From contig NZ_BJTV01000011.1 of the NCBI RefSeq assembly GCF_007176755.1, positions 225,814-289,813 of the forward strand: a stretch of DNA of 64,000 bases. Reading direction: 5' to 3'. A model generated the notes under the pieces. The model was not told the origin of the DNA. It was given only the letters and a program-made list of their open reading frames with translations, and ran no database searches. The translations under genes were made by a program, and so were the position numbers. Shown one piece after another: positions 7,688-16,353 of this stretch; within the stretch, counting starts at the first letter, position 1, and each line of letters starts with the position of its first letter. Origin of the DNA: Streptomyces sp. 1-11. GTDB lineage: Bacteria; Actinomycetota; Actinomycetes; Streptomycetales; Streptomycetaceae.

Positions 7688-10600
7688 CCCGCACTCCCCG
7701 GACTCTGGTGCCACAGCTTCCTTCCCACCGCGGGCCCTTCGCCCGCGGGGCGCAGATCGGCCCAGGGGTGCATCCGGTACCCCGTGGGCATGCGGATCGT
7801 CCGGCCGTCCATCGGGTCGCCGGCCGCAGAACCAGCCGGCCGGGGAAGCCCGTCCGAACCGGCGATCCGGGCCCGGGCCGGCCCGCCTCCGTCCTGCGGC
7901 GCGGGGCCGTCCGCGGCGCCGCCGGGCGGCCCGGCGAGCCGGGCCGCGACCCCGTCGAGGCCCTCCTCGCGGCGCACCTCGAGCAGTTCGGCGAGGTTCC
8001 AGGCGGCCGAGCCCACCACGCTGAGGCTGCGCGGGCCGCGCCGCTGCACCACGCCGCGCACCAGCAGCAGCCAGGAGTGGAAGACGGTGTGCGCGCAGGC
8101 GTCGTGGGAGTCGTCGAAGAAGGCGAGGTCGACCAGGCCCGAGCCGTCGTCCAGGGTGGAGAAGATGACCCGTTTGCCGGACCGGATCGGCGGGGTCTGG
8201 GTGGCCGCCTTGGCGCCCGCGACCAGCACCGTCTCCCCGTGCCCGGCATCGCGCAGCCGACGCGCGGACACCACGCCCAGCTCCGCCAGGAACTCCCGGT
8301 GGTCGTCCATCAGATTGCGCGAGGCGTCCATGGACAGCACGCCCAGCTCGGCGCTGAGCCGCTCCTGCGGGGTCAGGTCGGGCAGGCCGGCCGGCGCGGT
8401 CTCGCGGCCCCCGGCGAGCGGGAGCTGGTCCCCGCCGCCGCCCCGGGCGCCCCGGTGCAGCTCGGTCAGGTGCAGTTGCAGGTCACGGCGGTTGGCGCCG
8501 AACGCGTCCAGCGCGCCCACCTGGGCCAGCCGCTGGGCGAGCGGACGGCTCGGGCGGGCCCGCTCCCAGAAGTCCAGCAGGGAGGCGTACGGCTGTCCGG
8601 CCGCGATCCGCTCCGCCTCGGCCTCGCTGACGCCGTGCACGTCGGAGAGGGCGAGCCGGAGCCCCCACACCCCCGATTCAGACACCAGTTCGATCCTGTG
8701 TGCGACCCCGGACACGTTCACGTCCAACGGCAGCACCGGCACCCCGCGCCGCCGCGCGTCGGCCAGCAGCAGCCGCTTGGGGTACATCCCGGGGTCGTGG
8801 GTGAGCAGCCCGGCGTAGAACGCGGCCGGGTGGTGCGCCTTCAGCCACGCCGACTGGTAGGTCGGCACGGCGAAGGCCACGGCGTGGGCCTTGCAGAAGC
8901 CGTAGGAACCGAAGGCCTCCACGATGTCCCAGGTCCGCCGGATCGTCTCCGCGTCGTACCCGTTCGCCGCCGCGGCCTGCGCGAACCACACCTTGATCCG
9001 GCCCTGCGACTCCGCGTCGGACAGCCCGCGCCGGACCCGGTCGGCCTCGCCGCGCCCGCAGCCGGTCAGGACGGAGACGATGTCGATGACCTGCTCGTGG
9101 AAGACGACGACCCCGTACGTGTCCTTCAGTGCCTCCTCCAGGTCCGGGTGCGGGTAGCGCACCGGCGCCCGTCCGTGCCGCGCCTCGATGAACGGCCGCA
9201 CCATGTCGGCGGCGACCGGTCCCGGGCGGAAGAGGGAGATGTCGACCACCAGGTCGTGGAAGGTGCTCGGCTGCAGGCGGCCCACCAGGTCGCGCTGGCC
9301 CGGCGACTCGATCTGGAAGCAGCCCAGCGTCTCGGTGGACCGGATGAGCCCGTACGTCGCCGGGTCGCCCGACGCCACCGCGTCCAGGTCGATCCGCTCC
9401 CCCGCGGCCCGCTCCACCTCGGCGACCGCGTGCGCCATCGCCGACTGCATCCGCACGCCCAGCACGTCCAGCTTGAGCAGCCCGAGGTCCTCCACGTCCT
9501 CCTTGTCGAACTGCGACATCGGCAGTCCCTCGCCGCTGGTCGGCACCACCGGCGTGCGGGCGAGCAGGGAGGCGTCGGACAGGAGCACCCCGCACGGGTG
9601 CATGGCGACTCCGCGCGGCAGGGCGTCGAGGCCCTCGACCAGTTCCCAGAGCCTGCCGTACTTCTCCCGCTCCCCCGCCAGCTCCTTCAGCTCGGGCAGT
9701 TCCTCCAGCGCCGCGCGGGCGTCCCGGGCCCGGATGTGCGGGAAGGACTTGGCCACGCGGTCGATCTCGGCCGGGTCCATGGACAGCGCGGCCCCCACGT
9801 CCCGGATGGCGTGCCGCACCCGGTAGGTCTCGGGCATGGAGACGGTCGCGACCCGCTCGGCGCCGAAGCGGCCGATGATCGCCCGGTAGACCTCCAGCCG
9901 GCGCGCGGACTCCACGTCGATGTCGATGTCCGGCAGGACCACCCGCTCCTTGGACAGGAAGCGCTCCATCAGCAGCCCGTGCTCGACCGGGTCGGCGTGC
10001 GCGATGCCGATGAGGTGGTTGACGAGGGAGCCGGCGCCGGAGCCGCGGGCGGCCACCCTGATCCCCATCCCCCGCACGTCGTCCACCACCTGGGCGACGG
10101 TGAGGAAGTAGGAGGCGAACCCGTGGTGGGCGATGATGTCCAGCTCGTGGTGCATCCGCTCCCAGTACTCGCGCCGGCCGCCGAGGCCGAGCCGCACCAT
10201 CCCGGCCGCCGCCCGCGAGGCGAGCGCCCGCTGGGCGGTGCGGCGGCCCGCGCCGACGAGGTGCGCCTCGGGGAAGTGGACGGTGCCGATGCCGAGGTCG
10301 TCCTCGGGGTCGACCAGGCACTCGGCGGCCGTGGCCCCGGTCTGCTCCAGCAGCCGGCGGGCGGTGTCGCGCCGGAAGCCGGCCGCCGCCACGACCCGCT
10401 CGGCGGCCTCCAGCATGGCCGGCGCGTCCTTCAGCCAGGCCTCGCCCGAGTCCAGCTCCTTGCGGGGGTCGATCGGCACCAGCCGGCGGGCGGCGTCCAG
10501 GACGTCGGCGACCGGCCCCTGGCCGGGGTCGGCGTAGCGCACGGCGTTGCTGAGCACCGGCCGGATCCGCTGCTCGGCGGCGAAGCCGACGGTACGGGCG

Positions 10601-11184
10601 GCCAGCCGCAGGGAGCCGGGGCCGGTGCCCGCGCGGCCGTGCCAGACGGCCTCCAGCCGCAGCGCGTCGCCGTAGATCTCGCGCCACGGGGCGAGCAGTC
10701 TCGCGGCCCGGTCCGGGCGTCCGGCGGCGAGGGCGCGGCCCACGTCCGAGTCCGGCCCGAGCAGTACGGTCAGGCCGTCGCCGTGGTTGCCCGACCAGGG
10801 CAGCAGCGGTGTGCCCCCGCCCTCGTGCGCCGCGGTGACGATCCCGCACAGGTCGGCCCAGCCGCGGGCGCCGTCCCGGGCGAGGAAGGTCACCCGGGGA
10901 GCCGACTCGTCGACGAAGGCACCGCCCCGCACGGGGGTGCGGCGCCTTTCCCGCGCGGCGGTCTCCGGCCCGGCCACCGCCAGGTCCACGCCGAACAGCG
11001 GGCGCACCCCCGCCCCGGCGCACGCCTTGGCGAAGCGGACCGTCCCCGCGAGGGTGTCGCGGTCGGTGAGGGCCAGGGCGTCCATGTCCCGCTCCCCCGC
11101 GCGCACGGCCAGCCGCTCCGGGTGGGAGGCGCCGTACCTCAGGGAGAACCCGGAGACGGTGTGCAGATGCGCGAAGCCCGGCAC
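7684..11184 (-). CDS. dnaE2: Error-prone DNA polymerase III alpha subunit DnaE2
   Basis: 1166 residues from GTG 11184 (MPGFAHLHTV), which has GGGAGG 5 nt upstream; a GTG at 11199 is also in frame but lacks an RBS. An N-terminal PHP domain begins with HLHTVSGFS. The C-family polymerase core carries the catalytic Asp cluster LPDIDIDVE (about 418-425) and a third Asp in LLKLDVLGVRM. Next come the finger region GVVVFHEQVIDIV, HhH-like segments and an OB fold near the C-terminus. DnaE2 does translesion, mutagenic synthesis after DNA damage. It is translationally coupled to the imuB-like gene, and two SOS-box-like sites lie upstream. No imuA' gene is in the window. Confidence 0.92.
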   Translation of the reverse strand: MPGFAHLHTVSGFSLRYGASHPERLAVRAGERDMDALALTDRDTLAGTVRFAKACAGAGVRPLFGVDLAVAGPETAARERRRTPVRGGAFVDESAPRVTFLARDGARGWADLCGIVTAAHEGGGTPLLPWSGNHGDGLTVLLGPDSDVGRALAAGRPDRAARLLAPWREIYGDALRLEAVWHGRAGTGPGSLRLAARTVGFAAEQRIRPVLSNAVRYADPGQGPVADVLDAARRLVPIDPRKELDSGEAWLKDAPAMLEAAERVVAAAGFRRDTARRLLEQTGATAAECLVDPEDDLGIGTVHFPEAHLVGAGRRTAQRALASRAAAGMVRLGLGGRREYWERMHHELDIIAHHGFASYFLTVAQVVDDVRGMGIRVAARGSGAGSLVNHLIGIAHADPVEHGLLMERFLSKERVVLPDIDIDVESARRLEVYRAIIGRFGAERVATVSMPETYRVRHAIRDVGAALSMDPAEIDRVAKSFPHIRARDARAALEELPELKELAGEREKYGRLWELVEGLDALPRGVAMHPCGVLLSDASLLARTPVVPTSGEGLPMSQFDKEDVEDLGLLKLDVLGVRMQSAMAHAVAEVERAAGERIDLDAVASGDPATYGLIRSTETLGCFQIESPGQRDLVGRLQPSTFHDLVVDISLFRPGPVAADMVRPFIEARHGRAPVRYPHPDLEEALKDTYGVVVFHEQVIDIVSVLTGCGRGEADRVRRGLSDAESQGRIKVWFAQAAAANGYDAETIRRTWDIVEAFGSYGFCKAHAVAFAVPTYQSAWLKAHHPAAFYAGLLTHDPGMYPKRLLLADARRRGVPVLPLDVNVSGVAHRIELVSESGVWGLRLALSDVHGVSEAEAERIAAGQPYASLLDFWERARPSRPLAQRLAQVGALDAFGANRRDLQLHLTELHRGARGGGGDQLPLAGGRETAPAGLPDLTPQERLSAELGVLSMDASRNLMDDHREFLAELGVVSARRLRDAGHGETVLVAGAKAATQTPPIRSGKRVIFSTLDDGSGLVDLAFFDDSHDACAHTVFHSWLLLVRGVVQRRGPRSLSVVGSAAWNLAELLEVRREEGLDGVAARLAGPPGGAADGPAPQDGGGPARARIAGSDGLPRPAGSAAGDPMDGRTIRMPTGYRMHPWADLRPAGEGPAVGRKLWHQSPGSAG

Positions 11185-11219
11185 ACGCACCTCCCGCACT
11201 CGTGAGCCCCGAACAGCTC

Positions 11220-11279
11220 TCGAACATCAGTTCCCTACTCCGTCACCCACCATACCTCCATTCTCGAACAACTGTGCGA
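11220..11279. promoter_or_regulatory. Two candidate LexA (SOS) boxes upstream of dnaE2
   Basis: TCGAAC-AACT-GTGCGA at 11264-11279 matches the actinobacterial/Bacillus-type consensus TCGAAC-N4-GTTCGA at 11 of 12 conserved positions. TCGAAC-ATCA-GTTCCC at 11220-11235 matches at 10 of 12. They lie 36 and 80 bp upstream of the chosen dnaE2 start, as expected for damage-inducible control. Confidence 0.75.
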
Positions 11280-11390
11280 CATCCCGAAGAGCCCCTCTCA
11301 CCTGCGCAAACACCCGACCGGCCGGGAGCCGCGGGGGCGCCGGCCGGAATTCCGCCCTCCGCAGCGGCATCGCCGGGGCGGCAGGCGAAA

Positions 11391-11419
11391 GCCCCCGCAC
11401 GCGAGGAGCGTGCGGGGGC
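11391..11419 (-). terminator. Hairpin terminator of the protease gene
   Basis: A perfect 12-bp stem, GCCCCCGCACGC (11391-11402) with 11408-11419 and a GAGGA loop, lies about 60 nt beyond the protease stop on the minus strand and upstream of the dnaE2 promoter. Confidence 0.75.
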
Positions 11420-11480
11420 CTGTGCCGTCACGGAGCCGTCACGACCGCGTCCGGCCGTGGGGGCGTGGCAGGCGGTCCCG

Positions 11481-12383
11481 TCAGTAGACGTGGACCCCGT
11501 AGGCGCTGAGCGCCTCGGTGACCGGCTGGAAGAACGTCGTGCCGCCGGAGGTGCAGTCGCCGCTGCCGCCCGAGGTCAGACCGTAGGCCGTGGAGCCGCC
11601 GTACAGCGGGCCGCCGGAGTCGCCGGGCTCGGCGCACACGGTGGTCTGGATCAGGCCGGAGACGATGTCGCCACCGCCGTAGTTGACCGTCGCGTTCAGC
11701 GCGGTGACGCGGCCGCTGTGGGTGCCGGTCGTGGATCCGCGGCGGTAGACGGTCGTGCCCACCGAGGGCGTCGCGGCGCTGGTGATGTCCTGGCTGCCCA
11801 CGGCGCCCGACTTGGTCACCGAGCTGTTGGTGTAGCGCACGATGCCGTAGTCGTTGCCGGGGAAGCTGGAGCCCGCCGTGGTGCCGAGCGTGGTGGAGTG
11901 CGAGGAGTTCGACCACCAGGTGCCCGCGCCGTCGGTGCAGTGACCGGCGGTCAGGAAGTAGTAGTTGCCGCTGGAGTCCTGGACGTTGAAGCCCAGCGAG
12001 CAGCGCCAGCTGCTCGCGTAGATGGCGTCGCCGCCGGAGATGAGCTTGTTGAACTTGCCCGGCGTGCGCTTGACGACGAGGGCGCCCGCCTCGCTGCCGG
12101 CCTGCTGCTTGATCTTGGCGATCTCCGCCTGGGACACCGTGCTGTCGACGGTGACGACGACACGGTTGGTCTTGGCGTCCACGGCCCAGGCGGTGCCGGG
12201 GATGTCGGCCTTGAGAACGGAGCCGCTCGCCCTGGTGAGCTGGTTGGCGCTGAAGGTGTGGGCGTCGCTGGCGTTCGCGGTGGGGGCGGCGAACGCCGCC
12301 GCGGCGAGGAAGCCGGTCGCCACGGCGGTCAGCCGGGTCCGTCTTGCGATACCGCTGCGGGGAGTGGTGCGCTTGATCCTCAC
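11481..12383 (-). CDS. sprB: Streptogrisin B-type secreted serine protease (S1E), prepro form
   Basis: 300 residues: signal peptide (about 1-38), propeptide (about 39-114) with a beta-strand-rich chaperone fold, and a mature enzyme of about 186 residues beginning ISGGDAIY at 115, the size of streptogrisin B. The triad is His148 (LTAGHC), Asp178 (GNDYGIV) and Ser256 (EPGDSGGP), with paired Cys at 128/149 and 250/near 277. The match to the mature streptogrisin B sequence I remember is long and close, including SGGTTFFQPVTEAL. The enzyme is a chymotrypsin-like extracellular protease, self-processed after export. A hairpin terminator follows. The leader region is about 700 bp and has no other gene. 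Confidence 0.92.
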   Translation of the reverse strand: MRIKRTTPRSGIARRTRLTAVATGFLAAAAFAAPTANASDAHTFSANQLTRASGSVLKADIPGTAWAVDAKTNRVVVTVDSTVSQAEIAKIKQQAGSEAGALVVKRTPGKFNKLISGGDAIYASSWRCSLGFNVQDSSGNYYFLTAGHCTDGAGTWWSNSSHSTTLGTTAGSSFPGNDYGIVRYTNSSVTKSGAVGSQDITSAATPSVGTTVYRRGSTTGTHSGRVTALNATVNYGGGDIVSGLIQTTVCAEPGDSGGPLYGGSTAYGLTSGGSGDCTSGGTTFFQPVTEALSAYGVHVY

Positions 12384-13098
12384 GTTTCATTCCCTCCCAG
12401 GGGAAGTCGAGGGCCCGCGTGGGGTCGGGGCCCGGTGAGGCGCAGTCAGGGACTTGTCCGGGGTACCGAACAACGCTCATGCCCCTGACAAGCGCTGAGG
12501 GGGAGTATTCGGCCGAACGGCCGGTCGGCACAAGGGTGCCTTTCGGCCGTCAAGCTTTGAACCACCTATGCATGCCGCTCTCTTGACACGGGGTCAGGAA
12601 GAGGCCCGCGAGGGGTGCCGCGCGCGGCCGGGCGGACGGTGGCGCCGGGGCGGGCTCCGATAGCCGCGAACGCCTCTCCACCGGCGGGGACGAGGCCGCG
12701 CCCGCGTCCGCAGGCGCCGCCCGCACACCGGACCGGCCGCGGGGCCCGGAGGCGGCGGGCGCCACACGGCCACCATCGGCCGCCCGCGTCCCGGGCATGG
12801 CCGGAATTCACCCCTCCGGATGGCCCTCGCCCCGGACACGGCAGCCCCTGCCGGTCACATCCCAGACGCTTCCGGACCTTGCTCTCGCGGTCTTGGCTCT
12901 CGGGAACCTGGCGGTCAGCCGACCGTCCCAGCCGCGGCACTCGTAGCCCGGCCACCCCCGGCCGCGGTCAGCCCCGACCGCACACCGAAAGCCGCGCCCC
13001 GGCACCCAAGTCCGAACAATCGCAGCCCGAGCAGCACTCGCAGCCCTGACACACCCGGACCGGGCGGTCAGCCCCGACCGCCCCCGGCAACCCAGGCC
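12384..13098. other. Intergenic region, no supported gene
   Basis: 715 bp between the protease start and the DUF5685 stop. It must hold the protease promoter near its left end. Open frames here in both directions are Arg/Pro/Ala-rich and have no RBS, so I treat them as high-GC noise. The right half contains a partial duplicate of the 3' end of the DUF5685 gene (see the repeat entry). Confidence 0.6.
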
Positions 13099-13129
13099 CT
13101 AGCAGTCGCAGCCCGAGCAGCACTCGCAG
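12965..13129. repeat. Imperfect direct duplication of DUF5685 3' end
   Basis: The hairpin-forming GCGGTCAGCCCCGACCGC motif occurs near 12964-12981 and again near 13064-13081. CGCAGCCCGAGCAGCACTCG occurs at 13021-13040, outside the gene, and again from 13107, inside the Cys-rich 3' end of the DUF5685 gene. The spacers differ by 14 nt, so the copies are about 86-100 bp apart and partly diverged. Confidence 0.7.
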
Positions 13130-14271
13130 CACTCGCAGCACTCACAGCACTGGCAGGCCTCGCAGCACGAGCAGTCCCAGTTGCCGCAGCAGCCCTCGCG
13201 CTTCCTCCGGGACCAGGGGCCCTCGTACTCGTCGGCGCAGCAGACCTTGCAGGTGCAGCACAGCCCCAGGGCGGCCGCGCACCCGGCCCAGAAGCCCCGC
13301 TTGTCCGGGCGCGGCGGCTCGCCCCCGAAGGGGTTCCCGTACGGGTTGCCCGGCGCCTGGGGCGCCCCGTGGCCCGGCGGCGGCCCGAAGGAGGCCTCGG
13401 GCGCGTGTCCGCACGAGTGGCCGCCGAACGCCCGGTCCACCGAGCGGCCCAGCTCGTGCACGAGCAGCAGGTGGACAAGACCGCCGTCGGTGAACTCCGC
13501 CTCGCGCAGCGCCAGCCGGATTCCGTGCAGGGCGTCGTCGGCGAGCCGGCGGGCCTCGGTGAGGGGGGTGCCGGTGGCGGCGAGCGGGTTCCAGGCGCCC
13601 GAGCGCGCGTCCGCCTCCCGGTCCTCGACGGCGTCGAGCAGGTGCGCCAGCCGGCCGAAGAGGCGGCCGGCCTCGGCGAGCGGCTCGGCGTTGCCCGGCC
13701 GCCCGGCGAGCACGGCGGTGTGCGCGAAGGCGGCCGCGGTCGCCGTCTCGGTCGGCTCGGTGACCGTCAGCAGCGGGGTGCCGTGTCCCGCCAGGGCCTC
13801 GATGCCGGTCTGCCGGTCGACGGCGTCGACCAGGACGCCGGTGTCGAACCCGACGGCGGCGCCGCTGTGCGCCCCGGCCCGGCCCCAGCTCGCCGCGACC
13901 CGCCGGGCCGCCAGGGCGACCGGCCTGCGGGCCAGCAGCCCGTCCCGGTCGGCGACGTGGTCGCGCACCTTGGCGGAGGCGAGGACCAGCGAGACGGCCG
14001 CGGCGAGCCGGGCGCCCTCGCCCTGGGCGACGGACGCCGTCCGCATGCCGCGCAGCGCGCACGGCCCGGCGGTGCGCCGGGACCCCTCCACCGAGCCGGC
14101 CTGAGCCTCCGTCAGGACGGATATCAGCAGGCCGTCGTAGTTGGTGACGACGCGGGCGAACTGCCCGTGGTCACGGCGCAGGGCGAGACAGAGCCCGCAC
14201 AGGTGCGCCATCCACTGGGCCCGCATCCCCTCCCCCAGCCGGTGACTGCATGGCCGCACGATTCCGAACAT
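13099..14271 (-). CDS. DUF5685 family protein with Cys-rich tail
   Basis: 390 residues. The N-terminus has a Cys-His-rich segment, CSHRLGEGMRAQWMAHLC followed by GLC, giving a possible metal site (Cys8, Cys25, Cys28). The central part is a long helical all-alpha domain without recognised motifs. After a Gly/Pro/Asn linker (about 310-335), about 60 residues contain clustered cysteines (GLCCTCKVCCADEYEG, then CGNWDCSCCEAC) and end in repeated CCE triplets and SGCDC. The function is unknown; Zn or Fe-S binding, or assembly by disulfides, is possible. I recognise the DUF5685 type from Streptomyces genomes, but no biochemical role is known to me. The CCE tail lies in an unstable-looking repeat whose copy extends past the stop codon. 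Confidence 0.8.
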   Translation of the reverse strand: MFGIVRPCSHRLGEGMRAQWMAHLCGLCLALRRDHGQFARVVTNYDGLLISVLTEAQAGSVEGSRRTAGPCALRGMRTASVAQGEGARLAAAVSLVLASAKVRDHVADRDGLLARRPVALAARRVAASWGRAGAHSGAAVGFDTGVLVDAVDRQTGIEALAGHGTPLLTVTEPTETATAAAFAHTAVLAGRPGNAEPLAEAGRLFGRLAHLLDAVEDREADARSGAWNPLAATGTPLTEARRLADDALHGIRLALREAEFTDGGLVHLLLVHELGRSVDRAFGGHSCGHAPEASFGPPPGHGAPQAPGNPYGNPFGGEPPRPDKRGFWAGCAAALGLCCTCKVCCADEYEGPWSRRKREGCCGNWDCSCCEACQCCECCECCECCSGCDC

Positions 14272-14585
14272 AGGACGATCCCCCGTGATGTACCGCGACT
14301 TCGAGACGCGGCATCGTATCGGCCGACTGTCGGGTCGTATCAGGTACGCCGTTCACCCGTACGCTCCGTGTATCACCCGACCGCCAGCGACAATCATATT
14401 TCACTCACAGTCAGCAGCCGTATGAGTCGCGACCCTTGGGGCACACGGAGTCTCGACGGATCCGCTGTGCACCAGTACCGTCACAAACCCCCCGCGCGGC
14501 GTCTATCCACTTGGCGCACGGTCCGCATCATGGATGACCATAGGGATGCGGAAAGCAAGAAGGACCGCTGTGAGAGGAGGCGTCC
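14272..14585. other. Divergent promoter region (DUF5685 / SepF-like)
   Basis: 314 bp between divergent starts, somewhat less GC-rich than the genes around it (for example ACAATCATATTTCACTCACA near 14391). It should hold both promoters. No RNA gene or clear operator is visible. The SepF-like RBS GAGGAGG lies just inside the right end. Confidence 0.5.
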
Positions 14586-15023
14586 ATGGGATCGGTACGC
14601 AAGGCGAGTGCGTGGCTCGGCCTCGTCGACGACAACGATGACGAGCGTTACTACGACGACGACTACTCCGAGGGCCCCGGGTCCGCGGACGCCTGGGTCA
14701 CGGACCCGCGGGTGAAGGTGGCCACGGACACCGCCGAGGAGAAGGGCCGCCGGATCGGCACGGTCACCCCGGACAGCTTCCGGGACGCCCGCGCGATCGG
14801 CGAGCTGTTCCGGGACGGCATCCCGGTCATCATGAACCTCACGGCCATGGAGCCCGCCGACGCCAAGCGCGTGGTCGACTTCGCGGCCGGCCTGACCTTC
14901 GGCCTGCGGGGCACGATCGAGCGGGTCGCGACCCGGGTGTTCCTGCTGACGCCCTCGAACACCGAGATCGTCAGCGGTGAGCCGGCAGCGCGCCGCGAGG
15001 ACGGCTTCTTCAACCAGAGCTGA
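14586..15023 (+). CDS. SepF-like cell division protein
   Basis: 145 residues with RBS GAGGAGG 5 nt before ATG. The N-terminus MGSVRKASAWLGLVDD is an amphipathic membrane-targeting helix as in SepF, followed by an acidic Tyr/Asp linker (about 16-35) and the SepF core (about 55-130) with PDSFRDARAIGELFRDG, IPVIMNLT, AKRVVDFAAGLTFGLRGTIERV and VFLLTPSNTEIV. SepF anchors FtsZ at the membrane. Streptomyces carries the dcw-linked sepF plus two paralogues. The neighbourhood here (by my memory of S. coelicolor order) fits the paralogue named SflA, thought to limit ectopic FtsZ/DivIVA placement. That assignment is by context and is less certain than the family call. Confidence 0.88.
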   Translation: MGSVRKASAWLGLVDDNDDERYYDDDYSEGPGSADAWVTDPRVKVATDTAEEKGRRIGTVTPDSFRDARAIGELFRDGIPVIMNLTAMEPADAKRVVDFAAGLTFGLRGTIERVATRVFLLTPSNTEIVSGEPAARREDGFFNQS

Positions 15024-15059
15024 GGCAGGGCCGCTCACCGGCCCTGCCTCCCCGGAGGC

Positions 15060-16250
15060 TCACCGGAAGGCGTCGAGCCCGGTGAGCGCCTTGCCCAGCA
15101 CGAGCTGGTGCATCTCGACGGTGCCCTCGTAGGTGAGCACCGACTCGAGGTTGGTCGCGTGCCGCATGACGGGGTACTCCAGGGAGATCCCGTTGGCCCC
15201 GAGGATCGTCCGCGCCGTACGGCAGATCTCGATGGCCTCGCGGACGTTGTTGAGCTTGCCGAAGCTGACCTGCTCGGGACGCAGGCGGCCGGCGTCCATC
15301 CGCCGCCCCAGATGGTGGGCGAGCAGGATCCCCTTGTGCAGTTCCACCGCCATGTCGGCGAGTTTGGCCTGGGTGAGCTGGAAGCCCCCGATGGGCCGCC
15401 CGAACTGCTCCCGGGTCTTCGCGTACTCCACGGCCGCCTCGAAACTGCTGCGCGCCGCGCCCATCGCGCCCCAGACGATGCCGTAGCGGGCGTGCGAGAG
15501 GCAGCTCAGCGGCCCGCGCAGGCCGGTGACCTCGGGCAGCACCGCGTCGGCGGGCAGCCGCACGTCGTCCAGGACGAGCTCGCTGGTGACCGAGGCGCGC
15601 AGGGACCACTTGTGCTTGATCTCGGGCGCCGAGAAGCCGGGGCGGTCGGTCGGCACCACGAACCCGCGGATGCCGTCCTCGGTCTGCGCCCAGACGACGG
15701 CCACGCCGGCCACCGACCCGTTGGTGATCCACATCTTGCGGCCGTTCAGGATCCAGTCGTCGCCGTCGCGCTTGGCGTGGGTCCGCATGGAGGCGGGGTC
15801 GGAGCCGTGGTCGGGCTCGGTGAGGCCGAAGCAGCCGATCACCTCGCCGGCGGCCATCCGGGGCAGCCACTGCCGCTTCTGCTCCTCGCTGCCGAACCGG
15901 TGGATCGCGTACATCGCGAGCGAGCCCTGCACCGAGACCAGGGAGCGGATGCCCGAGTCGGCGGCCTCCAGCTCCAGGCAGGCGAGTCCGTACTGCACGG
16001 CCGTGGCGCCGGCGCAGCCGTAGCCGGTCAGCGACATGCCGAGCGCGCCGATGCCGCCCAGTTCCCGGGCGAGGTCCCGGATGCCGGGCAGCTCGCCCTT
16101 CTCGTACCAGTCGGCGACGTGCGGCAGCACCCGGTCCGCCGCCCAGCCGCGGACGGTGTCCCGGATCGCCAGGTCCTCCGGGTCGAGCAGGTCGTCGAGC
16201 CCGAGCGGGTCGGCGGCGTCGAACGGGGGCAGCTTCGCGGACGCGGACAT
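15060..16250 (-). CDS. gcdH: Acyl-CoA dehydrogenase, glutaryl-CoA dehydrogenase type
   Basis: 396 residues, ATG at 16250. Family features are CFGLTEPDHGSDPASM and WILNGRKMWITNG (flavin and substrate contacts), TREQFGRPIGGFQLTQAKLADM, and the C-terminal catalytic Glu in TYEGTVEMHQLVLGKALTG (Glu375). The YEGT-type catalytic loop, RHATNLESVLTYEGT, is typical of glutaryl-CoA dehydrogenase, which oxidises and decarboxylates glutaryl-CoA to crotonyl-CoA in lysine and tryptophan breakdown. It is FAD-dependent, cytoplasmic and tetrameric by family. It stands alone, and a 17-bp palindrome about 33 bp upstream of its start suggests local repressor control. A different short-chain acyl-CoA substrate is not excluded. 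Confidence 0.85.
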   Translation of the reverse strand: MSASAKLPPFDAADPLGLDDLLDPEDLAIRDTVRGWAADRVLPHVADWYEKGELPGIRDLARELGGIGALGMSLTGYGCAGATAVQYGLACLELEAADSGIRSLVSVQGSLAMYAIHRFGSEEQKRQWLPRMAAGEVIGCFGLTEPDHGSDPASMRTHAKRDGDDWILNGRKMWITNGSVAGVAVVWAQTEDGIRGFVVPTDRPGFSAPEIKHKWSLRASVTSELVLDDVRLPADAVLPEVTGLRGPLSCLSHARYGIVWGAMGAARSSFEAAVEYAKTREQFGRPIGGFQLTQAKLADMAVELHKGILLAHHLGRRMDAGRLRPEQVSFGKLNNVREAIEICRTARTILGANGISLEYPVMRHATNLESVLTYEGTVEMHQLVLGKALTGLDAFR

Positions 16251-16282
16251 GGAACACCCTCCGGAACACTGGAACTCATAAA

Positions 16283-16299
16283 AACTAGCAGCGCTAGTT
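16283..16299. promoter_or_regulatory. 17-bp palindrome, candidate operator of gcdH
   Basis: AACTAGC-AGC-GCTAGTT is a perfect inverted repeat with 7-bp arms, AT-rich within a GC-rich setting, placed 33-49 bp upstream of the gcdH start and between gcdH and the MFS stop. It resembles a TetR- or GntR-type operator. No cognate regulator is adjacent. Confidence 0.55.
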
Positions 16300-16353
16300 A
16301 CGTCTCTCCGGCCGACGTTACGGTGCAGTGTCCCGCACGTCCAGAGCGCGGGG

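Noticed and set aside
11264..11279. Chance occurrence of TCGAAC motifs elsewhere, such as near 21277 and 21333, as further SOS boxes
   Set aside because: Those copies lack the second half-site and are not placed before DNA-repair genes, so only the dnaE2 pair was kept.
12550..12955. Overlapping short minus-strand frames upstream of the protease gene
   Set aside because: No RBS, Arg/Pro-rich, mutually overlapping in different frames.
12820..14715. 631-residue open frame on the plus strand
   Set aside because: Arg/Gly/Ala/Pro-rich, no RBS, antisense to the DUF5685 gene and running through intergenic DNA. Typical high-GC shadow.
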